This document shows positions 36,339-45,382 of a DNA stretch of 64,000 nt, piece by piece (position 1 is the stretch's first letter; each line of letters starts with the position of its first letter). The stretch is from contig NZ_CP172882.1 of the NCBI RefSeq assembly GCF_050529585.1, positions 744,001-808,000 on the forward strand. The letters run 5' to 3'. The translations under genes were made by a program, and so were the position numbers. This stretch comes from Enterococcus_D sp050529585. Its GTDB lineage: Bacteria > Bacillota > Bacilli > Lactobacillales > Enterococcaceae. A model generated the notes under the pieces. The model had not been told where the DNA came from and ran no database searches. It saw only the letters and a list, made by a program, of their open reading frames with translations.

Positions 36339-36935
36339 GTGGATTATTTCAAGTACTTTCAACGATTACGCGCAATTGCAGAAGCCGGCTTGTTTTATGG
36401 AAAAGACGCCTATGATATTGAACGATTTCAAGAACTAAAAGATATATCATTGATGTTGATGGAAACAGTGATCGACCAAGAGATAGACACATTGCATGTG
36501 TATTTGGACAATCAAGATGGCTATCCGACACCCAAAGTCGATGTGCGGGCCTTGATCAGACAGGGGGATCGCGTCCTGTTGGTGCGAGACAGCCAGAGCA
36601 AGGAGTGGTCGTTGCCAGGTGGCTATGCCGAGGTCGGTTTGACGCCCAAAGAAAACATTCAAAAAGAAGTATTAGAAGAAACAGGATTGACCGTTGCGGT
36701 TGGCGCGTTACGTGCGGTTTTTGATACCAATTTAAGAGAAGATATCCCCCAATTGTTTCAATATTATAAATTGGTGTTTGCTTGTGACGTACTTTCAGGG
36801 GAATTTGTCGCAAACAGTGAAACGACTGAGAGTGGTTATTTTGGTTTAAATGACTTGCCACCTCTATCTATCAAACGGACGACAAAAGAACAGTTGGTTC
36901 AATTGCTGCAAGACGATCAGGTATACGTTGATTGA
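36339..36935 (+). CDS. NUDIX hydrolase with N-terminal NUDIX-associated domain
   Basis: 198 residues from GTG 36339 (AAGGGGATGAG upstream; a TTG at 36315 is less likely). Residues 1-60 form the helical domain seen in a group of Firmicute NUDIX proteins. The NUDIX box starts at about residue 97: GGYAEVGLTPKENIQKEVLEE-T-G, with Lys replacing the usual Arg before the first Glu. It would cleave an X-linked nucleoside diphosphate such as ADP-ribose; the substrate is not known. Confidence 0.9.
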   Translation: MDYFKYFQRLRAIAEAGLFYGKDAYDIERFQELKDISLMLMETVIDQEIDTLHVYLDNQDGYPTPKVDVRALIRQGDRVLLVRDSQSKEWSLPGGYAEVGLTPKENIQKEVLEETGLTVAVGALRAVFDTNLREDIPQLFQYYKLVFACDVLSGEFVANSETTESGYFGLNDLPPLSIKRTTKEQLVQLLQDDQVYVD

Positions 36936-36988
36936 GTTCGATAGATTGTCAAAAAAGCGTTTTAATGAGAATTTTCAGTCAAATGTTA

Positions 36989-37017
36989 TTTACTTGCAGT
37001 GAAACTTGGTTTATCAT
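36989..37017 (+). promoter_or_regulatory. Promoter of the NCS2 permease gene
   Basis: TTTACT (36989-36994) and TATCAT (37012-37017) with a 17-base spacer. A 70-base leader follows; it contains an ATCAAG...CTTGAT inverted repeat just before the ribosome site but no purine riboswitch pattern that I can recognise. Confidence 0.5.
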
Positions 37018-37089
37018 TGATTTCGTTGTTTTCATTATTTACATCAAGTGTAATTTTCACATCTGCTTGATTGACGGAGGAGTAAAAAA

Positions 37090-38400
37090 ATGAAAAATCA
37101 TATCAATTCCTATTTTGGGCTTGATGCCTTGCAAACGACAGTCAAACGGGAGATTTTGGCTGGTTTTACAACATTTATCTCTATGGCGTATATCTTATTC
37201 GTGAACCCTACTGTGTTAGGTGCTTCAGGGATGGATGAAGGTGCAGTGTTTACTGCCACGGCGTTAGCCAGTGCACTGGGCTGTATCTTGATGGGGGTGT
37301 TGGCCAAATATCCAATTGCCACTGCACCAGCTTTAGGAATCAATGCTTTCTTTTCTTATTCGGTTTGTATTGGTATGGGCGTTCCTTGGCAAACGGCTCT
37401 GGCAGGGGTCTTCGTTGCTTCACTGATTTTTATCGTGATCACCATTTTTAAATTGCGAGAGTTGATTATCGATGCGATTCCTTCTGATTTAAAATATGCG
37501 ATTTCAGGTGGGATTGGTTTATTTATCGCCTTTTTGGGTTTGAGTGAGGGCGGTATTATTGTCTCGGATGATTCAACTTTGGTTGCATTAGGTTCTTTAA
37601 GTGTCGGGACCACATGGCTAACGATTTTTGGTTTGGTTATCACAGCTATTTTGATGGTACGACGCGTACCTGGGGGAATTTTCATTGGGATGGCAGCAAC
37701 AACGATTCTTGGCTTGCTGACAGGATTGATTCAAGCACCAACCAGTATTGTTTCGGCCGCACCTAGTATGTCATCGACATTTTTGGTGGCACTTCATCAC
37801 GTTGGAGATATCAATTCTCTGCAAATGTGGGTCGTCGTATTGACTTTCCTATTGGTGACTTTCTTTGATACTGCAGGAACATTGGTGGGTTTGGCCAATC
37901 AAGCAGGGTTCATGAAAGACAACAAAATGCCTCGAGTCGGCAAAGCATTGGCTTCTGACTCAACAGCGATGTTGGCAGGGTCACTTTTAGGTACCTCACC
38001 AGTGGGGGCTTATGTTGAATCTTCCGCAGGGATTGCTGTGGGCGGCCGTTCCGGATTAACGGCAGTTACAACGGGTATCTTTTTCTTGTTTGGCTTATTC
38101 TTTTCACCGTTGTTATCTGTTGTGACCTCACAAGTAACCGCACCAGCCTTGATCGTGGTGGGTGTATTGATGGCGCAATCCTTGAAAGAAATCAAATGGC
38201 ATGAAATGGAGATCGCTATTCCATCATTTCTGATTTTATTGGGTATGCCTTTGACATACAGTATTTCAGACGGGATCGCACTTGGGTTTATTTTCTATCC
38301 AATCACCATGATTGCTGCCAAAAGAGGCAAAGAAGTATCGCCGATCATGTATATTTTATTCTTTGTATTTATTGGTTTTATGTGGATTTTGAATGTATGA
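37090..38400 (+). CDS. NCS2 family purine permease (guanine/hypoxanthine type)
   Basis: 436 residues, about 12-14 membrane segments. N-terminal FAGFTTFISMAYILFVNP-type segment (here AGFTTFISMAYILFVNP), PALGINAFFSYSVC (about residues 75-88) and FFDTAGTLVGLANQAG (about 256-271) are diagnostic of the AzgA/PbuG/PbuO branch. Proton-coupled uptake of hypoxanthine, guanine or adenine is expected. GACGGAGGAG lies before the ATG. Monocistronic, with a strong terminator. Confidence 0.94.
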   Translation: MKNHINSYFGLDALQTTVKREILAGFTTFISMAYILFVNPTVLGASGMDEGAVFTATALASALGCILMGVLAKYPIATAPALGINAFFSYSVCIGMGVPWQTALAGVFVASLIFIVITIFKLRELIIDAIPSDLKYAISGGIGLFIAFLGLSEGGIIVSDDSTLVALGSLSVGTTWLTIFGLVITAILMVRRVPGGIFIGMAATTILGLLTGLIQAPTSIVSAAPSMSSTFLVALHHVGDINSLQMWVVVLTFLLVTFFDTAGTLVGLANQAGFMKDNKMPRVGKALASDSTAMLAGSLLGTSPVGAYVESSAGIAVGGRSGLTAVTTGIFFLFGLFFSPLLSVVTSQVTAPALIVVGVLMAQSLKEIKWHEMEIAIPSFLILLGMPLTYSISDGIALGFIFYPITMIAAKRGKEVSPIMYILFFVFIGFMWILNV

Positions 38401-38412
38401 TCTTTGATTCAG

Positions 38413-38452
38413 TGTCTGACCAAACAGTGTGTGTTTGGTCAGGCATTTTTGT
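38413..38452 (+). terminator. Rho-independent terminator
   Basis: TGTCTGACCAAAC and GTTTGGTCAGGCA form a 13-bp stem with one mismatch-like G-U pair, followed by TTTTT. Confidence 0.85.
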
Positions 38453-38511
38453 TTTTTAGGGGCTATTTCTATTCTAAATTGGTATAATAAAAAGAAAAAA
38501 GGTGGCAGCTT

Positions 38512-39525
38512 ATGACGACCATTAAAGATATTGCAGAAAAAGCAGGTGTCGCAAAAAGTACCGTCTCCCGCTATTTGAATAATGGCTATATCAGTGAAGA
38601 AAAGCGCAAAAAAATCGATCAAATCATCGCCGAAACTGGTTATCAGCCGAATGCCTTGGCGCGTTCTTTAAAGGCCCAAGATTCAAAACTTTTAGGGGTT
38701 ATCATTCCTCGACTCAACTCACCTTCGGCCAATGATGTGTTGAAAGGGATTGATCGAACAGCCCGTCAAAATGGCTATCAGCTATTGATCACGAACTCCG
38801 ATCAAAGTGAAACTAGAGAATTAGAAAATATTCAGACATTGGTTAAACAAAAGGTAGCGGGGATGATCATCTTTGCGCGAGAAATAACGGAGCAGTTGAA
38901 AGAAGTGCTGCCGACGATCCCGATGCCTGTGATATTGATCGGTCAACGCTTGGCAGGTGTCCATGCAATCGTTCATCAAGACTACCAAGCAGGGGAGGCT
39001 ATGGCAAACTATGCTTTGGCCAATGGTCATCGACACTTTTTATTTGTTGGTGTGAGTGAAAAAGATGAAGCTGTGGGAAGGCTGAGAAAACAAGGATTCA
39101 TTGATGCTGTAGAAAAAGTAGCAGGGACGACATTTTCTTTTGTCGAAACGTCTTTTTCACGTCGAGATACTTATCAAAAAGCCTTGGCATTTTTGCCTGA
39201 TCGTCAAGCAACATATGTTGCCTGTGCAACAGATAATATAGCAATTGCAGTCCTAAAAGCGGCCCACGAATTAGGGCAAGAGGTACCGAAAGATTTTTCT
39301 TTGAACGGGTTTGGCGGATATGACTCAACGGATTATGTTTATCCCACGATCACAACTGCGGCATATCCATATGAACAATTAGGGATAGATGCAGTTCATG
39401 CCATTCAGCAAATCATCCATGGAGAAGCAGTACCAGAAATCATCGCGTTGCCCAATCATTTGATGATTAAACAATCCACTGCTAAATGTCTGAATGACCA
39501 AACTGTGATAGATAAAACAAATTAG
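38512..39525 (+). CDS. scrR: LacI family sucrose operon repressor
   Basis: 337 residues. LacI-type helix-turn-helix at residues 1-25 (TTIKDIAEKAGVAKSTVSRYLNNG region), hinge ALARSLKAQ, then a periplasmic-binding-like effector domain. ScrR/SacR-like YLNNGYISEEKRKKI. It stands just upstream of the sucrose PTS gene, whose promoter region has a GAACCGGTTC palindrome suited to a LacI-type repressor. TATAAT at 38483-38488 is its probable -10 box. Confidence 0.9.
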   Translation: MTTIKDIAEKAGVAKSTVSRYLNNGYISEEKRKKIDQIIAETGYQPNALARSLKAQDSKLLGVIIPRLNSPSANDVLKGIDRTARQNGYQLLITNSDQSETRELENIQTLVKQKVAGMIIFAREITEQLKEVLPTIPMPVILIGQRLAGVHAIVHQDYQAGEAMANYALANGHRHFLFVGVSEKDEAVGRLRKQGFIDAVEKVAGTTFSFVETSFSRRDTYQKALAFLPDRQATYVACATDNIAIAVLKAAHELGQEVPKDFSLNGFGGYDSTDYVYPTITTAAYPYEQLGIDAVHAIQQIIHGEAVPEIIALPNHLMIKQSTAKCLNDQTVIDKTN

Positions 39526-39528
39526 AAT

Positions 39529-39592
39529 AACCACGGATCAAAAATAGTTGCTTGATATACAACACTATTTTTTGATTGGTGGTTTTTTTTGT
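39529..39592 (+). terminator. Rho-independent terminator of scrR
   Basis: Long interrupted stem: AACCAC plus ATCAAAAATAGTTG pair with CAACACTATTTTTTGAT plus GTGGTT, followed by a T8-type run. Confidence 0.7.
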
Positions 39593-39607
39593 TTTCCCTC
39601 TTGATTT

Positions 39608-39621
39608 TGCAAACGGTTTCT
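39608..39621 (+). promoter_or_regulatory. cre site (CcpA)
   Basis: TGCAAACGGTTTCT fits the cre pattern TGNAANCGNWNNCW at every defined position. It lies 62 bases upstream of the sucrose PTS start, so glucose repression of the sucrose genes is expected. Confidence 0.7.
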
Positions 39622-39636
39622 GATAATCTACAAATA

Positions 39637-39650
39637 TAGAACCGGTTCCA
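39637..39650 (+). promoter_or_regulatory. LacI-type operator (ScrR)
   Basis: TAGAACCGGTTCCA holds the perfect palindrome GAACCGGTTC with the central CG typical of LacI-family sites, 33 bases upstream of the start codon. Confidence 0.6.
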
Positions 39651-39682
39651 CAATCGAAAAATAAGGATAGGAGTGGGTAAAA

Positions 39683-41059
39683 ATGAATGAACAACAAACG
39701 ATCAACGATGTGTTAGCAGCAGTGGGGGGAGCTGAAAATGTCAAGAATTATGAGCATTGTGCAACGCGTTTACGCTTGATTTTGCAAGACGATCAATTGG
39801 TAGACAAAGAAAAAGCAGAAAATGTCACAGGAAGCAAGGGGTATTTCTTTAATACTGGACAGCACCAGTTTATTTTTGGTACCGGCAAGGTCAATCAAGT
39901 CTATGCTGCCTTTGCGAAAAAAATGGGGCAAGGGGAAACAGGGAATCAGCAAACCTTCAAAGAAGACGTCTATGCCAACTTATCTCCTGCTCAGAAAATA
40001 GTTCGCACACTATCAGATGTCTTGGTTCCTTTGATTCCCGCGTTGGTCACAACTGGTTTACTCATGGGAATTCGTGGTTTGTTGGTTGAGTTAGGGATCT
40101 CCTTTAGTGCAGATTGGTACGCGATGTTTGAAATGCTGACGGATACAGCATTTGCCTTTTTGCCTGTATTGATTGCCTATAGCGCCACCAAAAAATTCGG
40201 CGGTAATCCGATCATTGGAATCGTCGTAGGATTGATGATGGTTTCTCCACAGCTGCCTAATGCGTGGTCAGTTGCTAGTGGGGATGCTGTACCGTTACAT
40301 TTATTTGGTTTACCAATCTCTGGTTATCAAGGATCGATTTTCCCTGCCATTATTGTTGGTTGGCTCGTGTCAAAATTAGAACGGTGGTTCCGAAAGTTTG
40401 TGCCGCAAATGATGGACTTGATCGTCACACCTTTTCTAACGATTGTCGTTACCTTGGCATTGGTCCTTTTTGCATTGGGTCCTATCTTGCAAGTTGCTGA
40501 AAAAGGCGTGATCAACAGCATCGTTTACGTAGTTCAAGCACCATTTGGTATTGGGTATATTCTATACGGCGGGCTGCAGCAACTGATCGTGATCACTGGA
40601 TTGCACCATTCATTGAGTATTATTGAATTGGGCTTGTTGAATACAACTGGCGAAAATGTGTTGCAAGTGTTGGGTACAGCAAGTATGGCTGGCCAATTTG
40701 GTGCCGCAATTGCGGCTGCTTTCTTGTATCGAGATCAAGTCAAACGGTCGAATGCGATCAGCGCTGCCATCCCTACTTTATTTGGTATTACTGAACCATT
40801 ACTGTTTGGAGTCAATCTTCGCTCTATGAGAATTTTTGTTTCTGGAATGATTGGTGGCGCAGTGGGTGGTTTTATGACGTATGTCTTTCAACTCGCGGCA
40901 ACTGGTATGGGCATCACATTTATTCCAGGTTTACTTTTATATACCGGTGACCTTTCAGCTATGTTGAAGTATATCGCAGTGATCATTGTGGCCTTTGCTG
41001 TTGGTTTTGTCTGTGTGCAAATACAACGAGGACGGATCACCAAAGAAGTCAATCATTAA
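39683..41059 (+). CDS. scrA: Sucrose-specific PTS IIBC component
   Basis: 458 residues. The N-terminal IIB domain (about 1-85) has the phosphorylated Cys in YEHCATRLRL (Cys about residue 26). The rest is a IIC domain of about ten membrane segments with GITEPLLFGVNLRS and GGLQQLIVITGLHHS motifs. It imports sucrose as sucrose-6-phosphate. There is no IIA domain, so, as in Bacillus SacP, it must take phosphate from another IIA (glucose type). Followed after 28 bases by the hydrolase. Confidence 0.93.
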   Translation: MNEQQTINDVLAAVGGAENVKNYEHCATRLRLILQDDQLVDKEKAENVTGSKGYFFNTGQHQFIFGTGKVNQVYAAFAKKMGQGETGNQQTFKEDVYANLSPAQKIVRTLSDVLVPLIPALVTTGLLMGIRGLLVELGISFSADWYAMFEMLTDTAFAFLPVLIAYSATKKFGGNPIIGIVVGLMMVSPQLPNAWSVASGDAVPLHLFGLPISGYQGSIFPAIIVGWLVSKLERWFRKFVPQMMDLIVTPFLTIVVTLALVLFALGPILQVAEKGVINSIVYVVQAPFGIGYILYGGLQQLIVITGLHHSLSIIELGLLNTTGENVLQVLGTASMAGQFGAAIAAAFLYRDQVKRSNAISAAIPTLFGITEPLLFGVNLRSMRIFVSGMIGGAVGGFMTYVFQLAATGMGITFIPGLLLYTGDLSAMLKYIAVIIVAFAVGFVCVQIQRGRITKEVNH

Positions 41060-41087
41060 ACATTTGGCATTGCAAGGAGGGGACAGT

Positions 41088-42536
41088 ATGTTGAAAAAAA
41101 AATACTGGCAAGTGTTAAGCCAGAAACAAGATGAATTAAGGCAGAAAATCAGTCAAGATCCTTGGCGGTTAACTTATCATTTGATGCCTGAAACTGGCTG
41201 GATGAATGATCCAAACGGTCTTTGTCAATTGAATGGTACAGTTCATTTTTATCATCAATATGTGCCCCAAGAAGCATCTGGAGGCGAAGCGCCCCACTGG
41301 GGGCACAAAACATCAACTGATTTTGTATCATTCAAAGAAGAACCAATATTTCTTTCACCAGAACACGATTATGATCGTGATGGTGTTTATTCCGGATCGG
41401 CTTTTGTAGAAAACGGTCAAATCCATTTTTTCTATACCGGAAATGTCAAGCATCCTGGTGATCACGAGTATATTTATAGCGGAAGAGAACAAAATACAGT
41501 CCATGTGGTAAGTAATGATGGATTTTCTGTGATCAAACAAGAAGTCGTCATTCCTCATGAGGCCTATCCTGAAGGGTTTACTGACCATATTCGCGACCCT
41601 AAGGTCTTTAAGCGAGGGGATACTTATTATATGATCTTAGGTGCCCGAACAGTGGAAAATGAAGGGAAAATTCTGATTTATGAATCGGCAGATCTTTCTC
41701 AGTGGTGCTATCGAGGGATATTCTTTGGAGAAGACTATGATTTAGGCTATATGTGGGAATGTCCCGATTATTTTCAGATCGATGGGCAAGACGTATTGAT
41801 GTTTTCCCCGCAAGGCATACCCAATAAACCTAATGCATTTCAAAATAGATTTCATTCAGGCTATGTATTCGGGTCAGTAAATTGGGAAACATTGACCTTT
41901 CAGGAAAGTAGCCCTTTTCGAGAATTGGATCATGGATTTGATTTTTATGCACCGCAAACATTTTCAGATGAACAAAGACGCCGCTTATTGTGGGGATGGA
42001 TGGGGCTTGGCGATACGCTGCCAGAATATAGCAATCCAACTGTTGCGCGCGGTTGGCAACATGCGGCCACTTTACCCAGAGAATTATTGATTCGACATAA
42101 CAAACTCGTCCAGCTGCCAATTAGCGAGCTGCAAGGGCTGCGAGGCACCCATCAGCATAAACAAGTGCAAGCCAGTGATGGGATGATTGAATGGACGGTA
42201 CCTGATCGTTGTTACGAAATGATCATTGAGGTTGAACAAGGCGATCCATGTTGGCAAATCGCGCTCTTAGAAGATACCACTTTGTCTTATGATGGTCAGG
42301 TTTTTACCATGTCACATGGGATATCGGGCTTCGGACGTAAGCATCGGCGTGTGCAGATAGACGACTTGACACAGATTCGGCTGTTTGTCGATACCTCGTC
42401 GATCGAACTATTTTTGAATGAGGGTATAGCCTGCATGACTGCTAGAGTTTATCCGAGAAAACCAAAGGATATGATAATAACGGGGATCGATCAATGCCAG
42501 ATTACCTATTGGCCATTGGCAAAAAAAGATTGTTGA
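41088..42536 (+). CDS. scrB: Sucrose-6-phosphate hydrolase, GH32
   Basis: 482 residues from ATG 41088, which has AAGGAGGGG upstream; the frame is open further upstream inside scrA but without a site. GH32 motifs: nucleophile Asp in WMNDPNG (about residues 38-44), transition-state stabiliser in RDPKVF (about 167), acid/base Glu in WECPDYF (about 223). A C-terminal beta-sandwich follows. It splits sucrose-6-phosphate into glucose-6-phosphate and fructose in the cytoplasm. Operon with scrA. Confidence 0.95.
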   Translation: MLKKKYWQVLSQKQDELRQKISQDPWRLTYHLMPETGWMNDPNGLCQLNGTVHFYHQYVPQEASGGEAPHWGHKTSTDFVSFKEEPIFLSPEHDYDRDGVYSGSAFVENGQIHFFYTGNVKHPGDHEYIYSGREQNTVHVVSNDGFSVIKQEVVIPHEAYPEGFTDHIRDPKVFKRGDTYYMILGARTVENEGKILIYESADLSQWCYRGIFFGEDYDLGYMWECPDYFQIDGQDVLMFSPQGIPNKPNAFQNRFHSGYVFGSVNWETLTFQESSPFRELDHGFDFYAPQTFSDEQRRRLLWGWMGLGDTLPEYSNPTVARGWQHAATLPRELLIRHNKLVQLPISELQGLRGTHQHKQVQASDGMIEWTVPDRCYEMIIEVEQGDPCWQIALLEDTTLSYDGQVFTMSHGISGFGRKHRRVQIDDLTQIRLFVDTSSIELFLNEGIACMTARVYPRKPKDMIITGIDQCQITYWPLAKKDC

Positions 42537-42545
42537 TTTCTACCC

Positions 42546-42584
42546 AAAGAGGATCATCTGCCAGTTAAGCGGATGATCCTCTTT
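42546..42584. terminator. Bidirectional terminator
   Basis: AAAGAGGATCATC (42546-42558) and GATGATCCTCTTT (42572-42584) form a perfect 13-bp stem. It contains the stop codon of the convergent Crp/Fnr gene. Confidence 0.88.
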
Positions 42585-43236
42585 GTTTGTGTGTACAAAA
42601 TGATTGTAAAGCTGCAGTATGGATATGATAACCATGTGCTTGTTTTTGCACAAATCCTTGTTCTTTGAAGCGTTTAAGGGTGAACGTCAAGTGACGGTAG
42701 CTAACCCCCAGAAACTCAGCAGTCTCCGTCATTTTTTCTTGGTATTGGTCTGCAACAGATGCTTCTAAGAGCAGCATGGCCAACCGTAAATCTAATGGGT
42801 ATGTTTGTTGCAGCGTATAATATTCCATGCGCAGCAATAGTTTCTCGCCAATCTCTTTGGCAAGTGCTTGGACAAATAAAGGGTCTTGCATCAATTGTTC
42901 TTTTGCGAGTTGGATCGGGATACCGATACAGCTGGTTTGGCCTAAAGCAATGACTGTTTTCGGTTGTTTCTCTGCACCAACGAGGGTCAGATCGCCAATT
43001 GAATCACCAGTATGCAAGAACTGGAGCAGTGCGCGTTTGCCATTGGCTTGATCCTTGATGATTTTTGCTTTGCCTGAAAGCAAGAGATAGAAATAAGTCA
43101 TTGGTACAGCTTCTTGTTGAATCATTTCATTGTTTGCGAAGGTGAGCCAATCGCTTTTTGCTAAGACATCTGACGGAATCGGGAGATGAGTATAAGGAAG
43201 GAAGTCTACTTGATTGGTATAAGGTTTCTTGTTCAT
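42565..43236 (-). CDS. Crp/Fnr family transcriptional regulator
   Basis: 223 residues. A cyclic-nucleotide-binding-like beta-roll (about 30-120, with FYLLLSGKAKII and LHTGDSIGDLTLVG) precedes a dimerisation helix and a C-terminal winged HTH with MTETAEFLGVSYRHLTFTLKRF-type recognition helix (split here by residue 180). There is no FNR-type N-terminal cysteine cluster, so iron-sulfur sensing is unlikely; closest in feel to YeiL/ArcR-like members. A perfect palindrome just upstream suggests autoregulation and control of the divergent membrane gene. Confidence 0.9.
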   Translation of the reverse strand: MNKKPYTNQVDFLPYTHLPIPSDVLAKSDWLTFANNEMIQQEAVPMTYFYLLLSGKAKIIKDQANGKRALLQFLHTGDSIGDLTLVGAEKQPKTVIALGQTSCIGIPIQLAKEQLMQDPLFVQALAKEIGEKLLLRMEYYTLQQTYPLDLRLAMLLLEASVADQYQEKMTETAEFLGVSYRHLTFTLKRFKEQGFVQKQAHGYHIHTAALQSFCTHKQRGSSA

Positions 43237-43249
43237 GATAGGTCTCCTG

Positions 43250-43269
43250 GATAGGAGATTTCTCCTATC
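43250..43269. promoter_or_regulatory. Palindromic operator for the Crp/Fnr regulator
   Basis: GATAGGAGA-TT-TCTCCTATC is a perfect 20-bp inverted repeat in the 89-base divergent intergenic region. It is 14 bases upstream of the regulator start and about 57 bases upstream of the YczE-like start, so it can serve both genes. Confidence 0.65.
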
Positions 43270-43325
43270 GTTTTGTGTTTAGTATACCACATAATGGAAG
43301 CAGCAAAAGAAAGAAGGAATATCGA

Positions 43326-44012
43326 ATGAACCAGAAAAAGATTGGGTTGTCGCTTTTATTTTATAGTCTGAGTGCATTGGGGATCAGTATGAGCATCAAG
43401 GCAAGTATTGGTGTGAGTAGTTTCAATGCGTTAAATGTCACACTTGCTGCAGTACGCGCAGAGAAAGCAGGCACGATCACTGCACTGATCAATTGTTTGT
43501 TTTTATGTGTATGTTGGATACTGGAGGGCAACCAGCAAAAGCCCAGAGAAAAGCGACAAGAATATGTCGTGATGGGCAGTGCATTATTGCTTTTCGGCTA
43601 TTTGATCAATGGATTTGTGTATGGGCTGTTCGCCCCCATCCAACTAACCAATTATGGTACGAGATTATTCTTCTTCATTCTAGGGACGATAATCTCTGGT
43701 ATTGGCACAGGGCAGGTCCTTCGTCTGCATCTATTAAAATTCCCGATTGAACATTTTTGTCAGTTGGTGGCATTGAAAAGCCGTTGGTCATTTAAGCAAC
43801 TCCGCTATGGTATTGATTTAATATGTATGATCGCTGCGTTCATTTTAGCAATGATCTTTCCTGTACCGCTTGTGATTCGCGAAGGCACGATCATTAGTTT
43901 CTTTTTGCTATCAGGCACGATTGCATGGTCTAAAGAACATGAACGAATCAGCATTGGGTCATGGAAAAATAAGAGGAATGATGAAAAGATGGAGAATGAA
44001 AATCGCTGGTAG
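43326..44012 (+). CDS. YczE/YitT-type integral membrane protein
   Basis: 228 residues from ATG 43326 (GAAGGA upstream). Five or six membrane segments, with the N-terminal LSALGISMSIKASIGVSSFNALN that marks the YczE/YyaS family. The C-terminus is charged and asparagine-rich. Function unknown. It is divergent from the Crp/Fnr gene and shares its operator, suggesting it is the regulated target. Its stop codon sits inside a 20-bp tandem repeat. Confidence 0.82.
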   Translation: MNQKKIGLSLLFYSLSALGISMSIKASIGVSSFNALNVTLAAVRAEKAGTITALINCLFLCVCWILEGNQQKPREKRQEYVVMGSALLLFGYLINGFVYGLFAPIQLTNYGTRLFFFILGTIISGIGTGQVLRLHLLKFPIEHFCQLVALKSRWSFKQLRYGIDLICMIAAFILAMIFPVPLVIREGTIISFFLLSGTIAWSKEHERISIGSWKNKRNDEKMENENRW

Positions 44013-44058
44013 AAAGTCTTTAGGAATGCCAGAAAGTCTTTAGGAATGCCAGAAAGTT
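44011..44058 (+). repeat. 20-bp tandem repeat, 2.4 copies
   Basis: AGAAAGTCTTTAGGAATGCC occurs twice in a row (44011-44030, 44031-44050) followed by AGAAAGTT. The first copy overlaps the stop codon of the YczE-like gene. Probably a slippage duplication. Confidence 0.9.
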
Positions 44059-44121
44059 GATTTTACGCTACGCTATAAGAAAGGTGTTTGTCACTAAAAT
44101 TTTGTTGGGAGGTTTTAAGCA

Positions 44122-45372
44122 ATGAAGCGAATGGTTCAAGTATTTCAAGATCAGTTTGCACCTAAACTATTAGCAATCAGTGAAAATCGATTTTTGGTGG
44201 CCATACGAAATGGGGTGGCCGTGACCATGCCGCTGACGATCATTGGCAGTTTGTTTTTGATTTTGGCCAATTTGCCCTTTAGCGGCTGGAGTGAATTTAT
44301 AGGTGACTTTGGGATCAAGTTAGGGGCAGCAAGCAATTTTACTTTTGGTATTTTGGGCTTGGTCGCATGTATTGGTATTGCTTATTACTTATCATTATCT
44401 TATGAAATCGATACGATTGGTTCCATCGTTTTAGCAGTTTGCGCCTTTTTGCTGCTGCAAGCGGGAGAGGATTGGTCGATCGATGTGGCGTCATTAGGGG
44501 CCGCTGGTCTGTTCACCGGTATTGTGACCGCGATTTTAACTGTCTTGATCCATCGCTTATTTCTAAAACATCGCTTGGTGATTCGGATGCCAGCAGGGGT
44601 TCCGCCAGCAGTTGCCAAAAGCTTTGCGACGTTGGTACCAGGTGCTGCAATCATTACTGGGGCTTGGGTGATTCGGGTTTTATTTGAGTTCAATGTCAAT
44701 CATTTTGTTCAATTGCTGTTTGCGCCATTGGCTGTGGGATTGAATACATTGCCAGGTATGCTGCTTTATACGTTCTTGATTTTATTATTGTGGTGTCTAG
44801 GCATTCATGGCAGCAATGTGATGGGGAGTATCGGCGATCCTATTTTCTTGGCATTATTAGCAGCAAATACGGAAGCCTATACTGCAGGAGAGCCATTGCC
44901 CAATATCTTCGCAGGCGGCTTTTATATTATGTTTTTGTGTTATGGCGGAACCGGATCTACGATGGGATTGATCATCAATATGCTGTTATCTAAGAAAAAA
45001 GCCTACCGTTCTTTAGGCAAAATGGCTTTGCCTTCGGCGATTTTTTGTATCAATGAACCGATTATCTTTGGATTTCCAATCGTGATGAACCCGATTATGA
45101 TGATTCCTTTTATCTTGACACCACTGATTTTATGTACTGCTACGTATTTGCTCTCTATCACCAATATCATTGGACGAATCATGTTTAATCCGCCATGGAC
45201 AACACCCCCCATCATCAATACCTATTTGGCAACTGGCGGCAATCTGCCAGCCGTGATTTGGAGCGTGGTATCATTAGGCATCAGTGTCGCGATCTATTAT
45301 CCGTTTTTCAAAATCAGTGAACGTCTGTTGCAAGAAGAAGGTGCAGTGTCGAAACAACCGATCATTGAATAA
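44122..45372 (+). CDS. PTS transporter IIC component, cellobiose/lactose family
   Basis: 416 residues with about ten membrane segments. Typical pieces are GVAVTMPLTIIGSLFLILANLP (in part), WCLGIHGSNVMGSI (about residues 225-238) and INEPIIFGFPIVMNPIMMIPFIL (in part). It belongs to the lactose/cellobiose/diacetylchitobiose IIC family. No IIA, IIB or phospho-beta-glucosidase gene is adjacent, so it is an orphan IIC that relies on IIA/IIB proteins made elsewhere. TGGGAGG precedes the ATG. Confidence 0.92.
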   Translation: MKRMVQVFQDQFAPKLLAISENRFLVAIRNGVAVTMPLTIIGSLFLILANLPFSGWSEFIGDFGIKLGAASNFTFGILGLVACIGIAYYLSLSYEIDTIGSIVLAVCAFLLLQAGEDWSIDVASLGAAGLFTGIVTAILTVLIHRLFLKHRLVIRMPAGVPPAVAKSFATLVPGAAIITGAWVIRVLFEFNVNHFVQLLFAPLAVGLNTLPGMLLYTFLILLLWCLGIHGSNVMGSIGDPIFLALLAANTEAYTAGEPLPNIFAGGFYIMFLCYGGTGSTMGLIINMLLSKKKAYRSLGKMALPSAIFCINEPIIFGFPIVMNPIMMIPFILTPLILCTATYLLSITNIIGRIMFNPPWTTPPIINTYLATGGNLPAVIWSVVSLGISVAIYYPFFKISERLLQEEGAVSKQPIIE

Positions 45373-45382
45373 ATCTATGAAA

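Noticed and set aside
40986..41087. Extended start of the sucrose-6-phosphate hydrolase inside scrA
   Set aside because: AAGGAGGGG sits right before the ATG at 41088 and the family N-terminus fits that start.
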